DNA of 35,967 nt from a virus: positions 1-35,967 of the IMG/VR virus record IMGVR_UViG_3300029448_000156. The stretch is one strand, 5' to 3'. The translations under genes were made by a program, and so were the position numbers. Positions 5,627-11,983 of this stretch are shown here, piece after piece (the stretch's first letter is position 1; every line of letters starts with the position of its first letter). The notes beneath the pieces are model-generated. The model saw only the letters and a program-made list of their open reading frames with translations, ran no database searches and was not told the DNA's origin.

Positions 5627-5672
5627 TATTGGGAGATATAAAATCTCACCTTTCGTTTAAAAGAAGGGTAGT

Positions 5673-5960
5673 GTGATTTATATAATTATGTTACCCTTTT
5701 TTATGACAATTTTCCAAATTCTTGAATTTTCGGCGGCGATTTCTGCAATTGTTTCAGTCTATTTTTATGGAAACAAAGTATGGTATGCACCATTAATTGG
5801 ATTTGTTTCACAAATTATATGGATTAGTTGGTGTTATTCTATGAATCTATATTCAATGTTTATTTTATGTTGTGGTATGATATTTGTACATTATCGAAAC
5901 ATGATTAAATTTGATACTATACTAAAACTGAAACTACTACTGTTGAAACATAAGTTGTAG
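5673..5960 (+). CDS. Small integral membrane protein, 95 aa
   Basis: Three hydrophobic segments are visible: residues about 3-30, 38-55 and 60-78, with RNMIKF and a Lys-rich tail at the end. EFSAAISAIVSVYFYGNKVW and the following GFVSQIIWISW faintly recall PnuC-type or other small phage membrane proteins, but I would not name it. The start is probably GTG at 5673, with GAAGGG about 5 bases upstream; an ATG at 5688 is the alternative. An inverted repeat (AAGGGTA / TACCCTT) followed by a T-run spans the start. The 3' end overlaps the convergent 5917-6384 gene by 44 bases. Confidence 0.65.
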   Translation: MIYIIMLPFFMTIFQILEFSAAISAIVSVYFYGNKVWYAPLIGFVSQIIWISWCYSMNLYSMFILCCGMIFVHYRNMIKFDTILKLKLLLLKHKL

Positions 5961-6384
5961 GAGTATTTTGGACCTCTTTTCTAAAATCATCTACTTTTTT
6001 TCGTTTAATTTTTCTATCAAATTTATCTTCTGCACTCAACATCATTTTGTATAAATTATCATATTTTTTCCACATAAGTTGTCGTTGATTAAACTTAACA
6101 TCATGGTTTTTTAAAGCTTTAACATAACATTCCTTCATATCATCTGGATCTAATTTACCCCAGTAACAAACTAATTGAAATTCTTTTGAATGACCTATAA
6201 TCCAGTTATGTGCAGATATTTTAAAAAGAGACATTTTTCTATCGGATAATTCAATCAATGTGTCATCAAATGCATTGACCACAACAGCTCTCCATAATTT
6301 TTGTTCACCATCAATTTCTTTATCTAAGATGCTTCTGGCAAATTTTAAGCCCATGACTTGAAGTAAATGTGGTGAGGTAGACAT
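5917..6384 (-). CDS. Conserved phage protein (LWRAVVVNAFDD type), 155 aa
   Basis: Residues about 15-90 resemble a small phage domain that I recall by the pattern LWRAV-x-x-x-A, a lysine-rich region, W-x-x-G-x-S-x-x-F-x-x-V-C and GxxDPD; here LWRAVVVNAFDD, NWIIGHSKEFQLVCYWGKL and DPDDM. The repeated short helices could form a DNA-binding helix-turn-helix, which is inference. A basic tail follows (KFDRKIKRKKVDDFRKEV), then a hydrophobic C-terminus. It is the last gene of the 6844-5917 run; its ATG touches the previous stop. Confidence 0.65.
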   Translation of the reverse strand: MSTSPHLLQVMGLKFARSILDKEIDGEQKLWRAVVVNAFDDTLIELSDRKMSLFKISAHNWIIGHSKEFQLVCYWGKLDPDDMKECYVKALKNHDVKFNQRQLMWKKYDNLYKMMLSAEDKFDRKIKRKKVDDFRKEVQNTPTTYVSTVVVSVLV

Positions 6385-6620
6385 CAGTGAGCAAAATTTT
6401 TTACTAATTCTGATATTATCATTTTGTAATTTTTAAGTATTTTAAGAGGAGGTTTTTTCTGCGCTAAAAAATACATGTAATCAACATATAAACCTTCTAT
6501 TAATTCATGTCTTTCATCAGAAGACATTTTGGTAGGATCTAAAAACACTGTTTCTTTTGTCTCTGTCACTTCTTCAATTATTTTTTTCCAATCAAATTTC
6601 TTTGCCATTTTTTCTATCAT
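6384..6620 (-). CDS. Hypothetical protein, 78 aa
   Basis: The ATG at 6620 overlaps the stop of the upstream gene (ATGA); an internal ATG four codons in (MAKKFDWKKIIEEV) could be used instead. The protein is helical and charged, with FLDPTKMSSDERHELIEGLY and a C-terminal LKNYKMIISELV helix. There are no Cys. It lies in a three-gene operon with its neighbours. The family is unknown. Confidence 0.6.
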   Translation of the reverse strand: MIEKMAKKFDWKKIIEEVTETKETVFLDPTKMSSDERHELIEGLYVDYMYFLAQKKPPLKILKNYKMIISELVKNFAH

Positions 6621-6844
6621 TTTTTAAAACCATCAATCACTTCAAACAATTTATGAGCCGTGGGCCGTGTACCAGGTTTCGTTTTTATAGAATCGGGGTG
6701 CTCGGCATATTCACTCATGTCTAAAAAAAGTGGATGTCCTAAATTAATTTCTAACATTAGGTCTACAATATCAACATAAGTTGTATGATCAAGATTCTCG
6801 GCTAATAATTTAAAAAGTTTTTCTATATTCTCCTGGTCAGACAT
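6617..6844 (-). CDS. Hypothetical protein, 75 aa
   Basis: It starts 7 bases after a good AAGGAG. The protein is acidic and helical at the N-terminus (NIEKLFKLLAENLDH, YVDIVDLMLEINLG) with a loop of Pro, Thr and Arg (KTKPGTRPTAHKLFEVIDGF) at the end. It is the first gene of the 6844-5917 run, 21 bases after the HNH gene. It is not recognised. Confidence 0.62.
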   Translation of the reverse strand: MSDQENIEKLFKLLAENLDHTTYVDIVDLMLEINLGHPLFLDMSEYAEHPDSIKTKPGTRPTAHKLFEVIDGFKK

Positions 6845-6865
6845 AAATACTCCTTGAAAAAAGGT

Positions 6866-7180
6866 TTATTTTGATTCGTCATTCATGTCTCGTTGGTACT
6901 TAATATTTTTAGACTTATAGGTAGGCAGTTGACTATCGCAATTTGAACAAACAAGTCTTAGGTTATTAATCCTATTATCTTTATTATTACCATTGATGTG
7001 ATCTAATACAAGAGAAAGTTTTTTTCCTTCCCAAACCCCTTTATTTTTACAAATAGAGCATTCATATTTAAAGTTAAATTCTTTAAGTAGACGTTCCTTG
7101 ATGCGTGTTCGATTAGTGTAAGTAGAATTTTCTACAAACAAATCTTCATTAGAAATGCGATTATGTTTATTGTACCCCAC
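6866..7180 (-). CDS. HNH endonuclease, about 104 aa
   Basis: The core is a phage HNH domain with two zinc-knuckle CxxC pairs: ECSICKN, then LSLVLDHINGNNKDNRINNL, LVCSNCDSQLPTYKSKN. The Asp-His pair and the Asn of the second motif are present. The last motif is N-C-D where most relatives have N-C-H, so one metal ligand may be substituted. No in-frame ATG lies upstream of the domain. GTG at 7180 has GGAAG close upstream and is my choice; GTG at 7207 gives 9 more residues but has no site. It may be a free-standing homing nuclease or a packaging-associated HNH protein. Confidence 0.8.
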   Translation of the reverse strand: MGYNKHNRISNEDLFVENSTYTNRTRIKERLLKEFNFKYECSICKNKGVWEGKKLSLVLDHINGNNKDNRINNLRLVCSNCDSQLPTYKSKNIKYQRDMNDESK

Positions 7181-7325
7181 GTCTTCCGGACCCTTTACAT
7201 TGGTCACATGCGATCGTTTGTAAAATTTTTGGTTTTCGTATTCTTACACGTTTGGTAATAAAGTACCCATAACCTCTACAATGGCTGCAAGGTTCATAGA
7301 TTTCATCTTCATCTCTTCTTACCAT
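7167..7325 (-). CDS. Small DnaJ-type zinc-finger protein, 52 aa
   Basis: The product has two CxxCxGxG-like motifs, CSHCRGYG and CDQCKGSG, separated by a basic stretch (TKRVRIRKPK). These are the signature of the DnaJ central zinc domain, here without a J domain. It overlaps the 45-aa zinc-ribbon gene by 17 bases and runs into the HNH gene's start. There is no obvious ribosome-binding site before the ATG, so coupling to the upstream gene is likely. Free-standing DnaJ-like zinc fingers are common in phages; the role is unknown. Confidence 0.65.
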   Translation of the reverse strand: MVRRDEDEIYEPCSHCRGYGYFITKRVRIRKPKILQTIACDQCKGSGRRGVQ

Positions 7326-7446
7326 TTGTTTGTACTGTACAAAAACGACATGTCACCCCATTTTTTGTAGTATAACTACTTAAGTGATAGTCTACCTTAC
7401 AATTTTTACAAGTAAACATGCCTGTCCAACAGTCTTTGGAGGACAT
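7309..7446 (-). CDS. Small zinc-ribbon protein, 45 aa
   Basis: The sequence begins MSSKDCWTGMFTCKNCKVDY and continues to a second pair, CRFC, forming a two-knuckle (CxxC, 18 residues, CxxC) zinc ribbon. Its ATG overlaps the stop of the upstream 50-aa gene (TAATG). Such ribbons bind DNA, RNA or protein; no partner is evident beyond the neighbouring DnaJ-like and HNH genes. Confidence 0.6.
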   Translation of the reverse strand: MSSKDCWTGMFTCKNCKVDYHLSSYTTKNGVTCRFCTVQTNGKKR

Positions 7447-7598
7447 TACTTGTTTTTCAACACAGTATAGTATTTAAGGTATTCTTTGGGCACTTTGACA
7501 TAACTGCCAGAACTTGTTTTAGCTCTATGTCCTCTTTCATCACAGACGTAATGATCTTCGGTGATGTAAGTTAAAGTGGGTGTTAATGAATAAACCAT
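7446..7598 (-). CDS. Small hypothetical protein, 50 aa
   Basis: The product begins MVYSLTPTLTYITEDHYVCD and ends LKYYTVLKNK. It starts 2 bases after the stop of the 68-aa gene and ends in a TAATG overlap with the zinc-ribbon gene, so it is part of the same tightly coupled run. It has one Cys and no clear domain. No ribosome-binding site is obvious, which fits coupling. Confidence 0.5.
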   Translation of the reverse strand: MVYSLTPTLTYITEDHYVCDERGHRAKTSSGSYVKVPKEYLKYYTVLKNK

Positions 7599-7600
7599 AC

Positions 7601-7807
7601 TTACACATACACTCTTGACTTCACTTCGTAAAGCAAAGATTTTTCTTTTAAAAATCGTGCAGAGATTTCTGCGATTAAAAGGTCGGCTTGTTGTGATGAA
7701 ATTTTACCAGAATCATAGAATTCATAAATTTCATTTACAAAATAATGCATGGTATCTGCGCTAACATGTTTATGTTTTTTGATTCGTTTTTTGTATGCTT
7801 GTATCAT
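7601..7807 (-). CDS. Hypothetical protein, 68 aa
   Basis: It has a basic N-terminus (AYKKRIKKHKHVSADT) followed by two helices (MHYFVNEIYEFYDSGKIS, SSQQADLLIAEISARFL). The ACGAAAGGAAATAAA leader before the ATG is inside the coding end of the previous gene, and the two overlap by ATGA. The length and helix pattern suggest a small soluble protein, possibly nucleic-acid-binding because of the basic start (inference). Confidence 0.62.
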   Translation of the reverse strand: MIQAYKKRIKKHKHVSADTMHYFVNEIYEFYDSGKISSQQADLLIAEISARFLKEKSLLYEVKSRVYV

Positions 7808-8118
7808 TTTATTTCCTTTCGTTGTAAAGGTTGAAGTGGTTTGGGCATGGGTGTGGGCAAGTGTTCTCTCATATCGTTTATGAACTTTTCTTCTGCCGGA
7901 TTTGGTTTTCGTTGAAATTTTTTTCGTGCAGTAAACGATTGACTATCAATACATATGTACCCAGAGATTATTTTTTCTCTATATTTATGACTTTGTTTTG
8001 CTTTTTTTAAAACATCGGCCGCATCCAAACAAGATGGAATGCGACCAATGTAAGCCTCTTCATAAGAGTTACCTCCTCCAATTAAGAGAAACAAAAACAT
8101 GGATGTTTCTTTAATCAT
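7804..8118 (-). CDS. Hypothetical protein with hydrophobic N-terminus, 104 aa
   Basis: The first 17 residues (MIKETSMFLFLLIGGGN) are hydrophobic enough to be a short signal or anchor. A region with two Cys (IPSCLDAADVLKKA, SGYICIDSQSF) and a Pro-rich tail (MPKPLQPLQRKEIK) follow. The C-terminal codons double as the ACGAAAGG ribosome-binding region of the next gene. It overlaps the upstream gene by 8 bases. It may act in the cell envelope, but this is inference. Confidence 0.6.
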   Translation of the reverse strand: MIKETSMFLFLLIGGGNSYEEAYIGRIPSCLDAADVLKKAKQSHKYREKIISGYICIDSQSFTARKKFQRKPNPAEEKFINDMREHLPTPMPKPLQPLQRKEIK

Positions 8119-8311
8119 CGTTTTTCACACATTTTTGTTTAAAATAAACTTTTCCAAAAACAGTAATGGCAGGATCTTGAGGGGGTCGTGCCTCAATATT
8201 TACCCATTCACAATTCATGGTTTTTTCGGCATGTGCTTTTGCATGAAAAAAATCAATGTTTTTAACTGTCCATATGTTAAGGATGGCTCCTAAAATTAAC
8301 GATTCTAACAT
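8111..8311 (-). CDS. Hypothetical protein with hydrophobic N-terminus, 66 aa
   Basis: GAAGGAG lies 7 bases before the ATG. The start MLESLILGAILNIWTVKN is hydrophobic, followed by a His/Ala segment and a Cys pair (MNCEWVN, FKQKCVKND), so it may be exported or membrane-anchored. Together with the next gene it could form an envelope-related pair. It overlaps the genes on both sides. The family is unknown. Confidence 0.58.
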   Translation of the reverse strand: MLESLILGAILNIWTVKNIDFFHAKAHAEKTMNCEWVNIEARPPQDPAITVFGKVYFKQKCVKNDD

Positions 8312-8580
8312 TGGTTAGCTCCTTCTTTAAGTTTACAAAATATATATTTATGATTTTGAAAATGGACACAGTTTTGAACATGTATGGCTTTCATGGAATT
8401 ACCACCATAATCAAATTCAGAATCCATTTCAATATTTAAATAGTTAGGCGCAGAGATATGAATACCTTTTTTGTAATCAGTATGCTCTAACGAATCATCT
8501 CTATACGATTGAGCATACTTTCGATCCTCACACACCAAAAGAAAAGGTGCCCATCTTTGATCAACCATTGACATGACCAT
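8305..8580 (-). CDS. Hypothetical protein, 91 aa
   Basis: It is a soluble-looking protein with WAPFLLVCEDRKYAQSY near the start, HISAPNYLNIEMDSEFDYGG in the middle and Cys residues at the end (IHVQNCVHFQNHKYIFCKL). Three ATG codons lie close together (8580, 8574, 8568) and none has a clear ribosome-binding site. Translation is probably coupled to the upstream ribbon-helix-helix gene, which it overlaps by up to 20 bases. The last codons provide the GAAGGAG for the next gene. Confidence 0.58.
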   Translation of the reverse strand: MVMSMVDQRWAPFLLVCEDRKYAQSYRDDSLEHTDYKKGIHISAPNYLNIEMDSEFDYGGNSMKAIHVQNCVHFQNHKYIFCKLKEGANQC

Positions 8581-8764
8581 TCATAAGTTTCTTTTTTAAA
8601 GCTTCAGGTTTAATCTTATCCTTTTCTGCTACATAATTTATATAATCGTTCAGTAATTTACCAATCATCGCTGCTGGCGCTCTATATTTAAGGTCACATA
8701 AACCTTTCAATAAGTGATAGTCTTCAATGCGAACTGCAACTGATTTCCATTTAGTAATATCCAT
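8561..8764 (-). CDS. Ribbon-helix-helix (Arc/MetJ-type) DNA-binding protein, 67 aa
   Basis: The order strand-helix-helix is clear: KSVAVRIEDYHLLKGLCDLK, then RAPAAMIGKLLNDYINYV. The alternating residues of the strand (SVAVRI) fit the ribbon that reads DNA in Arc-type repressors. The length is typical. It heads the long 8764-5917 leftward run and faces a divergent promoter region at 8765-8884. It may autoregulate and control the plus-strand gene (inference). AAGAAAGGA lies upstream of the ATG. Confidence 0.72.
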   Translation of the reverse strand: MDITKWKSVAVRIEDYHLLKGLCDLKYRAPAAMIGKLLNDYINYVAEKDKIKPEALKKKLMNGHVNG

Positions 8765-8834
8765 AAGGATTGTCCTTTCTTGTTAAGTTATAATATATCA
8801 TACAATCAGTTTACATGGGATATGTCAAGGGATA

Positions 8835-8862
8835 TTGACAAAATCAAATTATTTTGTATCAT
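8835..8862 (+). promoter_or_regulatory. Promoter for the 8885 gene, in a divergent region
   Basis: TTGACA (8835-8840) and TATCAT (8857-8862) are 16 bases apart, followed by ACGAAAGGAG and the ATG at 8885. A TTGACA in the opposite direction (8828-8823) may belong to the divergent 8764 operon, but its -10 is not well placed. Confidence 0.55.
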
Positions 8863-8884
8863 GAACTACGAAAGGAGTAAAAAA

Positions 8885-9052
8885 ATGGAACCATTAGTCG
8901 CACAAAAAATGCTTTTAGAATCGCAATGGAATGCAAGTTATACTACAACTGGCGTATATTCTATCGAGATGAAACATATTGAAAAAAAAATTGATGCTAT
9001 TAAACAAGTTTTAATTTTAAAAGATATCAGTAAAGCAAAACAAATTAGGTAG
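8885..9052 (+). CDS. Hypothetical protein, 55 aa
   Basis: I chose the ATG at 8885 (MEPLVAQKMLLESQWNASYT) because TACGAAAGGAG lies upstream. The frame is open to 8780, but that part overlaps the promoter region. The protein is helical with a C-terminal IEKKIDAIKQVLILKDI heptad-like stretch. Its 3' end overlaps the end of the DNA polymerase gene by 8 bases. The family is unknown. Confidence 0.6.
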   Translation: MEPLVAQKMLLESQWNASYTTTGVYSIEMKHIEKKIDAIKQVLILKDISKAKQIR

Positions 9053-10916
9053 CTTCTCCGAAGTCTTTGCCTAAAGCAATGTCTATTACACTTGGAACCT
9101 TCAGTTTCACGCAACCCTCCATCTCTCTCACGATTTTATCTACTTGCTCTTGACTCTCAATATTAAAACACAGTTCATCATGAATTTGTAATAAAGGAGT
9201 GAACCCTAACTCATGACACGAAACAACTGCTTGTTTTGTTTGATCGGCCGCAGATCCTTGAATCAATCGGTTTAATGCTTTGTAAGTAAAAGCCCGTTTT
9301 ATATTATGTGAACCATATTTTGCAGAAGCATTCTCAAAAGTTTCTGGATTATAAATGCCAAAGTCTCTGGGTTGCCACATATTAAAACGACACTTACGTC
9401 CCAGTTTTGTTCTAATAATGCCTTCACTCTCAGCTTTTTTCATACACCGATCTGATAACAGTTTAACAAAAGGAACTTTTTGATTGTATTGATCAATTAA
9501 ATTTTTAGCCTCCACAAACTCTAACCCTAACATATTTGCTAATTTATTTTTACCCATGCCATACATTAAACCTAATCCAATTGTCTTTGCTTGTTTTCTT
9601 TCAATACCACAAATGTCTGCAACAGTTTGGTGAAAATCTGCATCGGCATTTGCATAAGCTTCTACTAACTCTTGCGAACCTTGATACCCTTCTCCGATAG
9701 AAGCAGCATAGTGAACCACGAGCCGTGGTTCTTGTTGCGAGTAGTCAAAACTGCCCCACTTACATCCTTCTTCCGGTAAGAAGAGACCTCGAATCAATGG
9801 ACCAAACTCTTTGTTTCTTGCCGGTAATTGTTGCAAGTTTGGACTAGACATAGACAAACGACCACTTACTGTTCCTCCAGAGTCTGAGCGCAATTGATTG
9901 ATTTCGGCATGGATTCTACCTTTATGCGCAAATTTCATAATAGAATTTAAAAATGTGTTATGAAATTTATTGACCTCCCTTGCCTGGACAATCAACTTAC
10001 TAATTTCATGAGGGTTATTACTCAACCAATTTTGAGTAAAACTAGGTTCTTGAGTTTTAATTGTTTTAGGATATTCAATATCTAATTTATCAAAAGCAAA
10101 ACCAATTTGTCGAGCATTCCAAATATCAATGTCTTTGCCCACTAATTTTTTTATTTTTAATAAGATTGTTTTTTCTTTAGAAGAAAAATCTTTTTGTAAG
10201 ATCGATGCTTTTTCTGTATCCACTCGAATACCTTTCATTCTCATTTTAATAAGTATAGGCAACAGTTTACTTTCTAAATCCCAAATAGTTTCTAAACTTT
10301 GAGAAGCAATTTCATGTTTAAAGCGTTGCCATAAAAGATACGTGAGCCGTGCATCTTGTTCTGCGTAATATCCCACATGTTCTGCCGGTAACATCCACAT
10401 TTCTCCTTTTGGATCTACTCCATGCGCTTTAGCGGCTTCTCTTAAATCAGTTTCAGCTTTTAACTCTCCTAAATAATCCTTGGCTAAAGCATTCAACTTA
10501 TAAGTATATCTATTCTCATCAATCAAAGCGCCTGCAATCATGGTATCAACAATCGAACCTTTAACATCTATTCCATAAGCTTGAAGCCATCCTACATCGT
10601 ATTGAGCATTGTGAAATATTTTTGTGCAAGGTAGTTTACAAACATCATGCATGTAGTTTAAAACTTGTTCTTTAATTAAATTACCCCCTCCAAAATGACC
10701 GAAGGGATAATAACCCTCCCAACCTTCGGTAGCAACTGCAAACCCAATAATCTCTCCTTTTTTAGTAGCCCAACCTGCTCCTCGACCACTGTTAATCCCT
10801 TCATCTCTTGTTTCTAAATCAATTGCAATTTCTTTAGCCTCACGCAAATCTTTATACTCAATTGGCGCGGCCCAAATATTTTTTTTAAAATTAAAGTTTA
10901 ATTGTAATGCTGTCAT
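9045..10916 (-). CDS. polA: Family A DNA polymerase with 3'-5' exonuclease, 623 aa
   Basis: This replicative polymerase carries a DnaQ-like proofreading domain: Asp33/Glu35 in IDLETRD, Asp107 in FHNAQYD, Tyr184/Asp188 in YAEQD. The palm and fingers follow: motif A SFDYSQQEPRLV with Asp391, motif B RKQAKTIGLGLMYG with Lys444 and Tyr452, motif C QIHDE with Asp580. There is no 5'-3' exonuclease domain, as usual for phages. Leu448 occupies the place of E. coli Pol I Phe762, a substitution tied in the phage literature to slower, more accurate synthesis and a less strictly lytic life style. The ATG overlaps the methyltransferase stop (ATGA). Confidence 0.97.
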   Translation of the reverse strand: MTALQLNFNFKKNIWAAPIEYKDLREAKEIAIDLETRDEGINSGRGAGWATKKGEIIGFAVATEGWEGYYPFGHFGGGNLIKEQVLNYMHDVCKLPCTKIFHNAQYDVGWLQAYGIDVKGSIVDTMIAGALIDENRYTYKLNALAKDYLGELKAETDLREAAKAHGVDPKGEMWMLPAEHVGYYAEQDARLTYLLWQRFKHEIASQSLETIWDLESKLLPILIKMRMKGIRVDTEKASILQKDFSSKEKTILLKIKKLVGKDIDIWNARQIGFAFDKLDIEYPKTIKTQEPSFTQNWLSNNPHEISKLIVQAREVNKFHNTFLNSIMKFAHKGRIHAEINQLRSDSGGTVSGRLSMSSPNLQQLPARNKEFGPLIRGLFLPEEGCKWGSFDYSQQEPRLVVHYAASIGEGYQGSQELVEAYANADADFHQTVADICGIERKQAKTIGLGLMYGMGKNKLANMLGLEFVEAKNLIDQYNQKVPFVKLLSDRCMKKAESEGIIRTKLGRKCRFNMWQPRDFGIYNPETFENASAKYGSHNIKRAFTYKALNRLIQGSAADQTKQAVVSCHELGFTPLLQIHDELCFNIESQEQVDKIVREMEGCVKLKVPSVIDIALGKDFGEAT

Positions 10917-11983
10917 TTCTCTGCTTCTATTATAGCTAAACCAAATTCATAAACAACCTGGGGAACTATAGAGTTTCCAAGGGCTTTTATTCTGTGGACT
11001 CTATTTTTGTCCAAGTCGTAGGATATCCCATGAGGAAGCTCACGAAGTCTGCATTCAGCTTGCCACCATGTGTATTGTTCTTTAGAACTTGATTGGGTAA
11101 TGTTTTGTCTCGATGGGGTCTCCAATTTGGATTGTAAGCTATATCCTTGTAGTCCCTTGCTCTTGGAGTGGGTAGCATCTCTGTCTCCAATTTGTTCACT
11201 ACATCGTTTAGTTTTGCTCCGAATCGTGTCCCTGATTTCTTTCTCGTTACTGTCCAACCGCTTTTGTTTTGTTTCACTGTTTCCGGAGATGCCACTACAT
11301 CCATTTGACAACTGACTGTCGGTGTTGGATACATTGTATGTGCCTCTTTCTGAACTGCATGTCGTAGAGCATAATGCAGATTGATCCCCTCTTTTTTCTT
11401 CTTCTCTGCTCTCTTCTCCCAATTCTCTATATCCTCTGCTGGATTGGTCGCTCCATCGTTGGTGTTGGGTGTTGGATACATTGCCATTGTCTGCGGAGTA
11501 GCCAATAATCCAAACTCTGTTTCTTTGGTGCCAAGCACCTTTGCCTGAAGCTGGAATAACGAAACATTGGACTTCGAAACCTTCACTTTCCAAGTCATTG
11601 TGCACCTGTCGGAGAACCATGCCGTTCTCGATGTTAATAATACCTTGCACATTTTCCCCAATAACCCACCTTGGTTTAACCTCGGAAATGACTCGAAACA
11701 TTTCTGGCCAGAGATAGCGCTCGTCACTTGTTCCTTTTTGTTTTCCTGCTTGACTGAACCCTTGACATGGGAACCCTCCAGTAACGACATCTGCTTTAAT
11801 TTCTTTTCCATTGATACTCCTTATATCTTCATATATTTTAATATTAGGAAAATTTTTTGCCAATACTTTTTGACAAAATTTATCCATCTCACAAAATCCA
11901 ACAGTTTCAAAATGACCGGTAGATTCTAAACCATAACTGAAACCACCAATACCAGCAAACAAATCTAACACTTTAAGTTTCAC
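10913..11983 (-). CDS. dcm: C5-cytosine DNA methyltransferase, 356 aa
   Basis: It transfers methyl from S-adenosylmethionine to cytosine C5. Motif I is DLFAGIGGF (7-15), motif IV GGFPCQGFSQAG with catalytic Cys73, motif VI ENVQG (110-114), motif VIII QRNRVWIIG (153-161), and motif X RIKALGNSIVPQ near the end. The region between VIII and X (about 165-325), the target-recognition part, is unusually rich in Ser, Glu, Arg, Asn and Gln with NT repeats (VSNTQHQRW, NVSNTDSQLS). The same DNA is open in another frame along this stretch (see nested gene). There is no cognate restriction enzyme next to it, so protection against host restriction or a modification role is likely. Confidence 0.95.
   Translation of the reverse strand: MKLKVLDLFAGIGGFSYGLESTGHFETVGFCEMDKFCQKVLAKNFPNIKIYEDIRSINGKEIKADVVTGGFPCQGFSQAGKQKGTSDERYLWPEMFRVISEVKPRWVIGENVQGIINIENGMVLRQVHNDLESEGFEVQCFVIPASGKGAWHQRNRVWIIGYSADNGNVSNTQHQRWSDQSSRGYRELGEESREEEKRGDQSALCSTTCSSERGTYNVSNTDSQLSNGCSGISGNSETKQKRLDSNEKEIRDTIRSKTKRCSEQIGDRDATHSKSKGLQGYSLQSKLETPSRQNITQSSSKEQYTWWQAECRLRELPHGISYDLDKNRVHRIKALGNSIVPQVVYEFGLAIIEAEK
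10987..11811 (-). CDS. Out-of-frame gene nested in the methyltransferase gene (PTP-motif protein), 274 aa
   Basis: A 274-codon frame lies wholly inside the methyltransferase gene on the same strand, shifted by one base. Its ATG (11811) is preceded at exactly 5 bases by AAGGAG (11822-11817). The translation is protein-like: RTAWFSDRCTMTWKVKVSKS, LLATPQTMAMYPTPNTNDG, MYPTPTVSCQMD, MLPTPRARDYKD, and GGKLNADFVSFLMGYPTTWT at the end. I recall similar sequences ('LPTPTARD ... LNPxFVEWLMGFPxGWT') annotated in other phages and bacteria, often mislabelled as methyltransferases. The NT-rich methyltransferase segments are the one-base-shifted reading of the TP motifs. Its function is unknown, and it could still be a by-product of the methyltransferase code. 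Confidence 0.55.
   Translation of the reverse strand: MEKKLKQMSLLEGSHVKGSVKQENKKEQVTSAISGQKCFESFPRLNQGGLLGKMCKVLLTSRTAWFSDRCTMTWKVKVSKSNVSLFQLQAKVLGTKETEFGLLATPQTMAMYPTPNTNDGATNPAEDIENWEKRAEKKKKEGINLHYALRHAVQKEAHTMYPTPTVSCQMDVVASPETVKQNKSGWTVTRKKSGTRFGAKLNDVVNKLETEMLPTPRARDYKDIAYNPNWRPHRDKTLPNQVLKNNTHGGKLNADFVSFLMGYPTTWTKIESTE

Noticed and set aside
11070-11929. Plus-strand open frames opposite the methyltransferase gene
   Set aside because: No start signals and no protein-like motifs; they are antisense by-products, unlike the same-strand nested frame at 10987-11811.
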